Source of the DNA: Nevskiales bacterium
Lineage (GTDB): Bacteria; Pseudomonadota; Gammaproteobacteria; Nevskiales; Nevskiaceae
Reading direction: 5' to 3'
DNA: 5,041 nucleotides
NCBI GenBank assembly: GCA_022616655.1
Contig: JAKEEJ010000169.1
Location: 1 to 5,041, forward strand
Shown here: piece after piece, positions 1-5,041 of the stretch
Layout of the letters: every line of letters begins with the position of its first letter
Numbering within the stretch: the first letter of the stretch is position 1
Notes under the pieces: model-generated
The model's database searches: none
What the model saw: the letters and a program-made list of their open reading frames with translations, nothing else
Told to the model about the DNA's origin: nothing
Translations under genes and position numbers: made by a program

Positions 1-67
1 GCAGGACCCCCTTGACCAGAAGGCTGGCGTGGAGAATCAGGGGAATAAGGGAAATCTGTGCATTCAT
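1..67 (-). CDS. tolQ: TolQ, Tol-Pal proton channel subunit (N-terminal fragment)
   Basis: Only the first 22 codons lie in the window; the gene runs off the left edge. They read MNAQISLIPLILHASLLVKG followed by Val-Leu. The hydrophobic start and the ASLLVK motif match the first membrane helix of TolQ, where E. coli TolQ has KASLLVK near residue 12. TolQ is an inner-membrane protein of the MotA/TolQ/ExbB family. With TolR it uses the proton motive force to energise TolA, supporting outer membrane constriction at division. The ATG (67-65) overlaps the ybgC TGA by one base (TGATG), and CGGAG lies 7 nt upstream, which supports this start. Placement directly after ybgC is the standard tol-pal order. 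The call rests on a short match plus strong synteny; the rest of the gene cannot be seen. Confidence 0.85.
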   Translation of the reverse strand, partial: MNAQISLIPLILHASLLVKGVL

Positions 68-477
68 CAGGCCACTCCGCTGAAAAACTTGTCGGGAAAA
101 GGGCGCGGCCGGGAGGTTTTCAGGTTGACGCACCCGATCCGGACCCGTGCGTGCACGAGTTTCACTCCCGGATTGTCTGCGCGACGTACCGTCTGGACAA
201 TCATCAGACTGGCACGTCGGTGCTGCTCCACAAAAATGGACACCAGCAATTCATCGTCGAGGCGTGCGGAATGCAGAAAATCAATCTCCATCCGGGCCAC
301 GACAAACGCCATGTGCAGCTTGCTGCGCAGATCTTCCTGCGAATGCCCGAGCATGCGCAGCCATTCGGTCCTGGCCCGCTCCAGAAAGCGCAGGTAGGCG
401 GCATGGTAGACCACGCCGGAGGTGTCGGTGTCTTCGTAGTACACCCGTTCCGGCCAGATGAATTCCGGGAGAAGCAT
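67..477 (-). CDS. ybgC: YbgC, acyl-CoA thioesterase of the Tol-Pal cluster
   Basis: This is a 136-residue hot-dog-fold thioesterase of the 4-hydroxybenzoyl-CoA thioesterase family, close to the usual length of about 134. The family signature is clear near the N-terminus: VYYEDTDTSGVVYHA at residues 12-26. Asp18 is the predicted catalytic aspartate and His25 follows in the conserved VYH. FLERARTEWLR (31-41) is the long central helix that packs in the hot-dog fold. Characterised members hydrolyse acyl-CoA thioesters in the cytoplasm, and E. coli YbgC has been linked to phospholipid metabolism and to the Tol-Pal system. The gene lies 12 nt after ruvB and overlaps the tolQ start by one base. It probably begins the tol part of the operon, although no separate promoter is visible in the short gap. 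The start is supported by AGGAG 6 nt upstream. Confidence 0.95.
   Translation of the reverse strand: MLLPEFIWPERVYYEDTDTSGVVYHAAYLRFLERARTEWLRMLGHSQEDLRSKLHMAFVVARMEIDFLHSARLDDELLVSIFVEQHRRASLMIVQTVRRADNPGVKLVHARVRIGCVNLKTSRPRPFPDKFFSGVA
75..79 (-). promoter_or_regulatory. Ribosome binding site of tolQ
   Basis: This reads CGGAG on the minus strand, inside the end of ybgC and 7 nt before the tolQ ATG at 67-65. With the TGATG stop/start overlap it supports the chosen tolQ start and coupling with ybgC. Confidence 0.55.
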
Positions 478-483
478 CGCACG

Positions 484-488
484 CTCCT
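484..488 (-). promoter_or_regulatory. Ribosome binding site of ybgC
   Basis: On the minus strand this reads AGGAG with 6 nt to the ybgC ATG (477-475). It lies wholly inside the 12-nt gap after the ruvB stop. It is the strongest Shine-Dalgarno match in the window and fixes the ybgC start, suggesting that ybgC is initiated independently rather than only by coupling to ruvB. Confidence 0.7.
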
Positions 489-489
489 G

Positions 490-1539
490 TCAGTTTGCTT
501 CCGGGTTTTCAAAAAGATCTGGCGCCGCGGGCCGCGCCGGCGGCCTGAGGCCGAAATGTTCATAGGCTTTGCGCCCGGCCATGCGTCCGCGCGGCGTCCG
601 CTCAAGCAAGCCCTGCTGGATCAGGTACGGCTCAATGACGTCTTCCAGTGTTTCGCGCGCCTCCCCCAGGCTGGCGGCCAGGCTCTCGATGCCGGTGGGT
701 CCGCCATCAAACCGCTCGATCAGCGTCGTCAGCAGTTTGCGGTCTATGACATCCAGTCCGCTCGCATCCACTTCCAGCTTGTTCATGGCTTCAGCGGCCA
801 GCGCCAGGTTGATCGTACCGTTGCCACGGTCTTCGGCGTAATCCCGCACGCGGCGCAACAGCCGGTTGGCAATGCGCGGGGTGCCGCGCGAGCGCCGGGC
901 GATTTCCAGCGCGCCGGACGCATCCACTGGCGTCTGCAGGATATCGGCCGAGCGGCGCACGATGGTGCAAAGTTCATCCACGTTGTAAAAATCCAGACGC
1001 TCGACAATGCCGAAGCGACCGTGCAAAGGCAGGGTCAAGGCTCCCGCACGGGTGGTCGCACCCACCAGCGTGAAGGGCGGCAGGTCCAGACGGATGGAAC
1101 GTGCCGCAGGGCCCTCGCCAATCATGATGTCGAGCTGAAAATCCTCCATCGCCGGATACAGCGCTTCCTCAACCACCGGGCTCAGGCGATGAATTTCATC
1201 CACAAACAGCACGTCGCGCGGGTCCAGGTTGGTCAGCAGCGCCGCCAGGTCGCCCGGCCGTTCCAGAACCGGACCTGAAGTCTGGCGCAGGTTCACCCCC
1301 ATCTCTTCGGCCAGGATATGGGCCAGCGTGGTTTTGCCCAGGCCCGGTGATCCAAAAATCAACACATGATCCAGGGCTTCGGCGCGTTTGCGTGCGGCGT
1401 TGAGATAAATTCCCAGGCGCTCGCGCACAGCAGACTGGCCTACATAATCGGCAAGCCGCCGGGGACGAATTTTCCGTTCAACCCTTACTTCGGCTTCTTC
1501 GGGCGTTGCATTGGCGGTAAGGAGGCGTTCCGGGGTCAT
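490..1539 (-). CDS. ruvB: RuvB, Holliday junction branch migration AAA+ motor
   Basis: RuvB is the hexameric ATPase that, loaded by RuvA, pumps DNA through a Holliday junction during recombinational repair. This protein has 349 residues against 336 in E. coli. Visible elements in order: an N-terminal segment with [12 protein letters not shown] (24-35); Walker [11 protein letters not shown] (62-71, Lys69 and Thr70); Walker [10 protein letters not shown] (111-119, Asp114/Glu115); sensor 1 and arginine-finger region, with GATTRAG at 160-166 and RFGI at 175-178 (Arg175 corresponds to E. coli Arg174); sensor 2 [12 protein letters not shown] (219-230); and a winged-helix DNA-binding domain with EPYLIQQG (303-310) and TPRGR (315-319). 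The tail after residue 322 is proline-rich and non-conserved. Two positions differ from the common consensus: Ser64 in the P-loop (usually Pro) and HG at 173-174 (usually RD). The ATG overlaps the ruvA stop by 4 nt with only a weak ribosome binding site, so coupling to ruvA is likely. Confidence 0.98.
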   Translation of the reverse strand: MTPERLLTANATPEEAEVRVERKIRPRRLADYVGQSAVRERLGIYLNAARKRAEALDHVLIFGSPGLGKTTLAHILAEEMGVNLRQTSGPVLERPGDLAALLTNLDPRDVLFVDEIHRLSPVVEEALYPAMEDFQLDIMIGEGPAARSIRLDLPPFTLVGATTRAGALTLPLHGRFGIVERLDFYNVDELCTIVRRSADILQTPVDASGALEIARRSRGTPRIANRLLRRVRDYAEDRGNGTINLALAAEAMNKLEVDASGLDVIDRKLLTTLIERFDGGPTGIESLAASLGEARETLEDVIEPYLIQQGLLERTPRGRMAGRKAYEHFGLRPPARPAAPDLFENPEAN

Positions 1540-2117
1540 CGCAAGGCTCGCTTCAGAGCTTCGCGAATGACTTCTTCAGCCGAGCGATCTGGCTGGAACG
1601 CCGCGTCCGACAGGCGGCGCGCTTCGGCCGGCTTGTAGCCCAGATTGACCAGCGCACTGATCGCCTGAGACAGCACCCCCTCCCCGTTATCCGGGGCTTT
1701 GACGGCGCTGGCGTAGGCACTGGCCTTGTCGCGCAGCTCCAATACCAGCCGTTCGGCTGTTTTCTTGCCGATTCCCGGCAGACGGGTCAGTTTGAGCGTG
1801 TCTTCCAGCCGTACCGTTTCCCAGAAATCTTCCGTCGAAATGCCGGAGAGAATGGTGAGCGCGCTTTTGGGCCCCACGCCCGATACCTTGATCAACTGTC
1901 GAAACAGGGCTTTTTCAGCGGGAGTGGCGAAACCGAATAGAGTATGCGTGTCTTCGCGCACTGCAAAATGTGTGTACAGCATCAAAGGTTGCCCCGTTTC
2001 CGGCAACTTATAAAACGTGGACAGGGGCGCTTCCAGCTCATAGCCAACGCCATTGACACTCAGCCACAGCAGCGGCGGGTCCTTGTCCAGTAAAATTCCG
2101 TTCAACCGGCCAATCAT
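1536..2117 (-). CDS. ruvA: RuvA, Holliday junction binding protein
   Basis: RuvA tetramers hold the four-way junction open in a square-planar form and recruit RuvB. This protein has 193 residues (E. coli 203). Domain I is an OB fold, beginning MIGRLNG with NGVGYE at 22-27. The acidic pin is intact: Glu55 and Asp56 within [10 protein letters not shown] (54-63), at the same numbers as in E. coli. Domain II holds two helix-hairpin-helix motifs, SGVGPKSAL (79-87) and PGIGKKTAE (114-122). A variable linker at about 133-145 leads to domain III (146-193, [15 protein letters not shown] onward), which contacts RuvB. The start overlaps the ruvC stop by 4 nt (ATGA), with GGGAG 7 nt upstream, and the stop overlaps the ruvB start in the same way. 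This suggests coupled synthesis of the complex partners. Confidence 0.98.
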   Translation of the reverse strand: MIGRLNGILLDKDPPLLWLSVNGVGYELEAPLSTFYKLPETGQPLMLYTHFAVREDTHTLFGFATPAEKALFRQLIKVSGVGPKSALTILSGISTEDFWETVRLEDTLKLTRLPGIGKKTAERLVLELRDKASAYASAVKAPDNGEGVLSQAISALVNLGYKPAEARRLSDAAFQPDRSAEEVIREALKRALR

Positions 2118-2662
2118 TCATGAACTCCCATGCGGATCCGCTCGGCATGGTGTTTGAGCGTCCGGCTGTGAGCGTGACACAAGGCGCAGGCCAGTGCATC
2201 CGCTGCATCGGAGGTCGGAACCGCGGGCAGGTTCAAAAGAATTTTTACCATTTTCTGAATCTGGGATTTTTCAGCACGGCCGGTACCCGCAATCGCCAGC
2301 TTGATCCTCGCCGGTGCGTATTCATGAAGCGGCAGACCGGCCTCGGCCACCGCGCAGATGGCGGCGCCGCGTGCCTGCCCCAGCGTCAGAGCGCTGGTTG
2401 CATTATTCCGTACAAATACCTGCTCGATGGCGACTTCCTGCGGTTGATGCGTCCGGATGAGGGCCGCCAACTGCCGGAACAGGAGCAGCAGGCGCTGCGG
2501 CATCGCCTCGTCCACCAGACGGATCACGCCCTGAGAAACACAGTAACTGCGCCCGGCACGAGTCTCAATGACACCGTAACCGGCGAGGCGTGAACCGGGA
2601 TCAATACCCAGAATCCGGACAGCGGGAGTCGGAAGTCGGGGATCGGGAGTCGGCGCAGGCAT
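2114..2662 (-). CDS. ruvC: RuvC, Holliday junction resolvase, with a repeat-encoded N-terminal extension
   Basis: RuvC is a dimeric RNase H-fold endonuclease that nicks symmetric strands of a Holliday junction. This protein has 182 residues (E. coli 173). The four metal-binding acidic residues are present: Asp21 in RILGIDPGS, Glu80 in VAIEQVF, and Asp152 and Asp155 in SDAADALA. They correspond to E. coli Asp7, Glu66, Asp138 and Asp141, each shifted by 14. Other family motifs are NATSALTLGQARG (87-99) and GTGRAEKSQIQKMV (126-139). The first 14 or so residues (MPAPTPDPRLPTPA) are not part of the usual protein, which begins a few residues before ILGIDPG. They are encoded by a degenerate 7-bp tandem repeat. 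No ATG, GTG or TTG occurs between this ATG and the conserved fold, so this start is the only credible one. The ATG abuts the in-frame TAA of yebC, and no good Shine-Dalgarno lies at normal distance. Confidence 0.97.
   Translation of the reverse strand: MPAPTPDPRLPTPAVRILGIDPGSRLAGYGVIETRAGRSYCVSQGVIRLVDEAMPQRLLLLFRQLAALIRTHQPQEVAIEQVFVRNNATSALTLGQARGAAICAVAEAGLPLHEYAPARIKLAIAGTGRAEKSQIQKMVKILLNLPAVPTSDAADALACALCHAHSRTLKHHAERIRMGVHE
2125..2129 (-). promoter_or_regulatory. Ribosome binding site of ruvA
   Basis: This reads GGGAG on the minus strand, inside the last codons of ruvC and 7 nt before the ruvA ATG. Together with the ATGA stop/start overlap it supports the annotated ruvA start and translational coupling. 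Confidence 0.6.
2623..2653 (+). repeat. Degenerate 7-bp tandem repeat (CGGGAGT type) inside the ruvC 5' end
   Basis: On the plus strand four consecutive 7-mers read CGGGAGT, CGGAAGT, CGGGGAT and CGGGAGT, followed by a partial CGG. On the coding strand this is CGACTCC-like and is translated as the proline-rich start of RuvC. Similar CGGGARTC-type degenerate repeats are common in spacers of xanthomonads and some other gammaproteobacteria (recalled, not searched). The array begins 9 nt into ruvC and ends just before the VRILGIDPG codons. No other array of this unit is seen in the window. Confidence 0.85.
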
Positions 2663-3403
2663 TTAGGAAATTTTTTCCCTGGCTCCATGGGGTAGCTCAG
2701 CGTTGGTGTGGACGGTCTGCACATCGTCCAACTCTTCCAGGTCTTGCAGAAGCTTTAATACAACCTCGGCCTGATCTCCTTCCACGGCAACCGTGGTGGC
2801 CGGACGCAGCGCGATCTCCGTCCGGGTCACGGCGAGCCCACGGGTCATGAGCGCCTGCTTCACGGCCTCGAGTTTCTCGGGCCGAGTGATGACTTCCGTG
2901 TAATCGTCATGCGTTTGCACGTCTTCTGCGGCCGTTTCAAGGGCTACTTCCAGCGCCTTCTCCGCCTGTGGCGTGCCCGCTCCATGGTTCAATCCGATCA
3001 CACCCAGGCGATGAAACAGGTAACCGACCGCACCGTCTGCCGCCAGCCGCCCGCCCATTCGGGTAAACGCGTGGCGGACTTCGCCGACCGTACGGGTCCG
3101 GTTGTCGGTCATACAGTCCACCAGAATGGCCACGCCGCCCGGACCATACCCTTCGTAGGTCACCTCTTCCAGGCGTTCACTTTCCAGAGCACCGCTGCCG
3201 CGCTTGATGGCCCGCTCGACGGTGTCCCGGGTCATGTTGGCGGACAGCGCCTTGTCCACGGCCGCACGCAAACGTGGATTGCCGGCCGAATCGCCGCCGG
3301 CACGTGCCGCCACCGTGATCTCACGGATCAACTTGGTGAAAAGCCGGCCGCGGCGTGCGTCTTCGGCCGTCTTCCGGTTTTCGATGCTCGGCCCGCGCCC
3401 CAC
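2663..3403 (-). CDS. yebC: YebC/PmpR (TACO1) family regulator
   Basis: This 246-residue protein has the normal length and full architecture of the YebC/PmpR/TACO1 family. It shows FTKLIREITVAARAGG (22-37), NPRLRAAVDKAL (42-53), ERAIKRG (63-69), YEGYGPGG (83-90), TDNRTRT (99-105) and the C-terminal LEELDDVQTVHTNAE (222-236). Family members act in the cytoplasm. Some were described as DNA-binding transcription regulators (PmpR in Pseudomonas), while mitochondrial TACO1 and recent bacterial work point to a role in translation, including relief of stalling at proline-rich sequences. The start is GTG, preceded by GGGAG at 8 nt spacing. No alternative start is found upstream before an in-frame stop. 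The N-terminus reads MGRGPSIENRK instead of the common MAGHSKWANIKHRK, a variant I recall from xanthomonads. Position just upstream of ruvC is conserved in many bacteria. The gene begins 13 nt after the YfaZ-type gene. Confidence 0.96.
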   Translation of the reverse strand: MGRGPSIENRKTAEDARRGRLFTKLIREITVAARAGGDSAGNPRLRAAVDKALSANMTRDTVERAIKRGSGALESERLEEVTYEGYGPGGVAILVDCMTDNRTRTVGEVRHAFTRMGGRLAADGAVGYLFHRLGVIGLNHGAGTPQAEKALEVALETAAEDVQTHDDYTEVITRPEKLEAVKQALMTRGLAVTRTEIALRPATTVAVEGDQAEVVLKLLQDLEELDDVQTVHTNAELPHGAREKIS

Positions 3404-3411
3404 CCGCTCTT

Positions 3412-3416
3412 CTCCC
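3412..3416 (-). promoter_or_regulatory. Ribosome binding site deciding the GTG start of yebC
   Basis: This reads GGGAG on the minus strand, directly after the stop of the preceding gene and 8 nt from the GTG at 3403-3401. The in-frame sequence upstream has no ATG or GTG before a TGA, so this site and the conserved MGRGPSIE reading fix the GTG as the start. Confidence 0.65.
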
Positions 3417-3992
3417 TCAAAAATTGAGTTTCAATCCAAGGTGCCAGCCATTTTCCACGGTGGTATTGCAGATGTTCTCGACGTCGAGCTTCAACTGCCG
3501 GTAAGCAAGATAAACCGAGGCCTCGCGAATGACCTGGTAATCCACACCGACGGCGTATTCCAGGTAGCCTTCCAGATCGCCAAACGAAGAGGCTTTGGGT
3601 GCACCGTAGCCATAGGCAACGATGCCGATACGGTTGAAATCCGGCAGCCGCACGTCAAACATACCGCCCAGCGCCAGCACGCTGCCAGACACCTGTTCGA
3701 CGTCTACCACGGCCAACCGGCCGCCAAGACCGGCGATGAGTTTTGCCTTGCTGGCACCGGCGTCTCCGGTGATGAGTGCGCCCAGGTGTCCCTGCAGCAG
3801 ATCCTGGTCGTCCTCATCACCCACCAGCCCGCCCAGCTCATACCGCCCGCCGGTCATTCCGGAGAACACGGATGACAGGCTGTCGGACCATACGGCGCGC
3901 AGCACGTCGTCATTCAAATTGACGTCCAGTGAACCGGCCCGGACCGTCGTAACCGCGAGGCCGAGGCACATCAACAGCAGGGTACGTTTCAT
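3417..3992 (-). CDS. YfaZ-like outer membrane protein
   Basis: The protein has 191 residues. It begins with a typical Sec signal peptide: Lys2 and Arg3, a leucine-rich core at 5-15, and a signal peptidase I site after VRA (17-19). No lipobox is present; Cys9 sits within the hydrophobic core. The mature part alternates polar and hydrophobic residues and is rich in Gly, Tyr and Leu, for example GLGGRLAVVDVE, GIVAYGYGAP and ASVYLAYRQLKLDVE. It ends in LGLKLNF, whose terminal Phe is characteristic of the beta-barrel recognition signal. FGDLEGYLEYAVGVDYQV and the overall length fit the YfaZ family, whose function is not established; it is assumed to be a small outer membrane barrel. The ATG lies 3 nt after the lpdA stop with AGAGGA 8 nt upstream, so the two genes are probably cotranscribed. 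The family assignment is by recognition, not search. Confidence 0.8.
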   Translation of the reverse strand: MKRTLLLMCLGLAVTTVRAGSLDVNLNDDVLRAVWSDSLSSVFSGMTGGRYELGGLVGDEDDQDLLQGHLGALITGDAGASKAKLIAGLGGRLAVVDVEQVSGSVLALGGMFDVRLPDFNRIGIVAYGYGAPKASSFGDLEGYLEYAVGVDYQVIREASVYLAYRQLKLDVENICNTTVENGWHLGLKLNF

Positions 3993-3995
3993 GGG

Positions 3996-5041
3996 TTACA
4001 TCCTCTTGGGTTTGTTTATCGAATGGATCGCCCGACCGTCCACCAGCAATACCGCGTCGTGGAAAGTCTCCGATAGAGTGGGATGAGCATGCATGGTCAG
4101 GGCCAGATCCTCCGTGGTTGCCGCGTATTCCAGGGCCAGCACCGATTCGGCAATGAGTTCTGAGACATAGGGGCCCACCATGTGCACACCCAGAACACGG
4201 TCCGTTTTGACGTCCGAGATGACCTTGATCAGCCCGCTGGCCTGCTCCAGGGCCTTGGCGCGCCCGCTCGATACGAATGAGCTCACGCCGGTTTTGACCG
4301 TGAAGCCCGAGGCCCGGGCCTGTTCCTCTGATGGCCCGACCCAGGCCACCTCGGGCGCCGTATAGATGACCGACGGAACGGCGTTGTAGTTCACTTCAGC
4401 GTGGTGTCCGGCCAGTTGCTCGGCCAGGGTTACACCTTCTTCAATCCCCTTGTGCGCCAGCATCGGCCCGCCAATGACATCGCCAATGGCAAAAATCCCG
4501 GGAGCGGTGGTCCGGTAATGCTTGTCCACCCTGACAAAGCCGCGCTCATCCAGCGCCACGCCTGTGGCCTCCACACCGAGACCCTCGGTATGGGGCTTCC
4601 GTCCCACGGCGACGATCAGCCTGTCGAACTCTTCCCTGTGCGTTTTTCCATCTTGTTCAAACTCAACAGTTACGCTTTTTTTGTCGGCTTTGGCCTGCAG
4701 CACTTTGGCGCCAAGGCGAATGTCGAGACCCTGTTTCATCAGTTGGCGTTGAGCTTCCTTGGCAATCTGCACATCCACCGCCGGCAGAAAGTCCGGCAGG
4801 GCTTCGAGCAGCATGGTTTTGGCCCCCAGGCGTGACCAGACGCTGCCCAGTTCCACACCAATCACGCCCGCGCCGATCACACCCAGGCGTTTGGGCACTT
4901 CGGAAAATTCCAGCGCACCCCAGGAATCCACGATGCGGTCGCCGTCAAACGGTGCCGCCTTCAGATTGACCGGTACCGAACCGGTTGCAATCACGATATG
5001 TTTTCCGGTGAGCGTCTTCTTCTCACCCGCGTGGGACTTGA
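3996..5041 (-). CDS. lpdA: Dihydrolipoamide dehydrogenase (E3), 5' end missing
   Basis: The reading frame is open to the right edge, and about 347 C-terminal residues are visible of a usual 470-480. The E3 flavoprotein reoxidises the dihydrolipoyl group of 2-oxoacid dehydrogenase complexes and passes electrons to NAD+. Visible elements in order: IVIATGSVP near the edge; the NAD-binding GAGVIG Rossmann motif (4857-4874); the FAD-contacting GIFAIGDVIGG (AIGD at 4479-4490) with LAHKG after it; and the dimerisation domain, ending with the catalytic HAHPTLSE, in which the second His (4083-4085) and Glu (4068-4070) form the acid-base pair facing the partner subunit. The FAD-binding GxGxxG and the redox CxxxxC lie outside the window. 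DGDRIVDSWGALEF and KQGLDIRLGAKV resemble the E3 of 2-oxoglutarate dehydrogenase (LpdG type), so a sucA-sucB-lpd locus further right is plausible but unseen. The GTG at 4994 is an internal Val codon, not the start. Confidence 0.96.
   Translation of the reverse strand, partial: KSHAGEKKTLTGKHIVIATGSVPVNLKAAPFDGDRIVDSWGALEFSEVPKRLGVIGAGVIGVELGSVWSRLGAKTMLLEALPDFLPAVDVQIAKEAQRQLMKQGLDIRLGAKVLQAKADKKSVTVEFEQDGKTHREEFDRLIVAVGRKPHTEGLGVEATGVALDERGFVRVDKHYRTTAPGIFAIGDVIGGPMLAHKGIEEGVTLAEQLAGHHAEVNYNAVPSVIYTAPEVAWVGPSEEQARASGFTVKTGVSSFVSSGRAKALEQASGLIKVISDVKTDRVLGVHMVGPYVSELIAESVLALEYAATTEDLALTMHAHPTLSETFHDAVLLVDGRAIHSINKPKRM
4001..4006 (-). promoter_or_regulatory. Ribosome binding site of the YfaZ-like gene
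   Basis: This reads AGAGGA on the minus strand, within the last lpdA codons and 8 nt before the ATG at 3992-3990. It fixes the start that carries the signal peptide and indicates translation coupled to, or closely following, lpdA. Confidence 0.6.

Noticed and set aside
58..1278. A 406-codon open frame on the plus strand opposite ybgC and ruvB
   Set aside because: It lies antisense to two clearly conserved genes, has no recognisable motif, and starts inside the tolQ/ybgC junction. Long antisense open frames are expected in GC-rich coding DNA.
2665..2680. Inverted repeat AGGAAATTTTTTCCCT at the yebC/ruvC junction as a possible terminator
   Set aside because: It is A/T-rich with no stable GC stem and essentially no loop, and it lies within the last yebC codons just before the ruvC start. 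Termination there would cut off the ruv genes.
3204..3875. A 223-codon plus-strand open frame across the yebC/YfaZ-like junction, with others at 2120-2593, 2909-3427 and 4401-4835
   Set aside because: All are opposite conserved genes, low in complexity and without family motifs, so I treat them as shadows of the real frames.
4992..4994. GTG at 4994 as the start of lpdA
   Set aside because: The frame stays open to the window edge with lpd-like residues (KHIVIATGS), and a start here would remove the FAD-binding and redox-disulfide region. The gene is truncated by the window, not short.
1..5041. A defence, mobile or otherwise novel system
   Set aside because: All eight genes belong to known housekeeping families in a familiar order. 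There is no unexplained gap over 13 nt and no signs of insertion apart from the small repeat in ruvC.

Overview
The window is a compact run of eight genes, all on the minus strand, so transcription reads from position 5041 down to 1. In transcription order they are: lpdA (3' part only), a YfaZ-type outer membrane protein gene, yebC, ruvC, ruvA, ruvB, ybgC and the first codons of tolQ. No gap between genes exceeds 13 bases. Three junctions overlap (ruvC/ruvA and ruvA/ruvB by 4 nt, ybgC/tolQ by 1 nt), and yebC and ruvC abut directly as TAA-ATG. There is no intergenic stretch that could hold an RNA gene, and I see no mobile element, CRISPR array or factor-independent terminator.

The order yebC-ruvC-ruvA-ruvB-ybgC-tolQ is the classical gammaproteobacterial arrangement. 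Three features suggest a GC-rich gammaproteobacterium of the Xanthomonadales or a neighbouring lineage. The YebC N-terminus is of the MGRGPSIE type, which I recall from xanthomonads. A degenerate 7-bp repeat of the CGGGAGT kind, also common in those genomes, is present. The LpdA resembles the 2-oxoglutarate dehydrogenase-type E3. This placement is inference and was not computed.

Region by region: 5041-3996 encodes the NAD-binding and dimerisation parts of dihydrolipoamide dehydrogenase. 3992-3417 encodes a small secreted beta-barrel-like protein. 3403-2663 encodes YebC, a ribosome- or transcription-associated regulator. 2662-490 encodes the complete RuvABC Holliday junction machinery: RuvA binds the junction, RuvB is the AAA+ motor and RuvC is the resolvase. 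477-67 encodes the acyl-CoA thioesterase YbgC, and 67-1 begins tolQ, the first gene of the Tol-Pal envelope system.

The region is mostly ordinary housekeeping DNA, and I do not see an undescribed system. The point most worth checking is the 5' end of ruvC. There a degenerate 7-bp tandem repeat is read through as a proline-rich extension of about 14 residues ahead of the conserved RuvC fold, right after a yebC stop codon that is in frame with ruvC.
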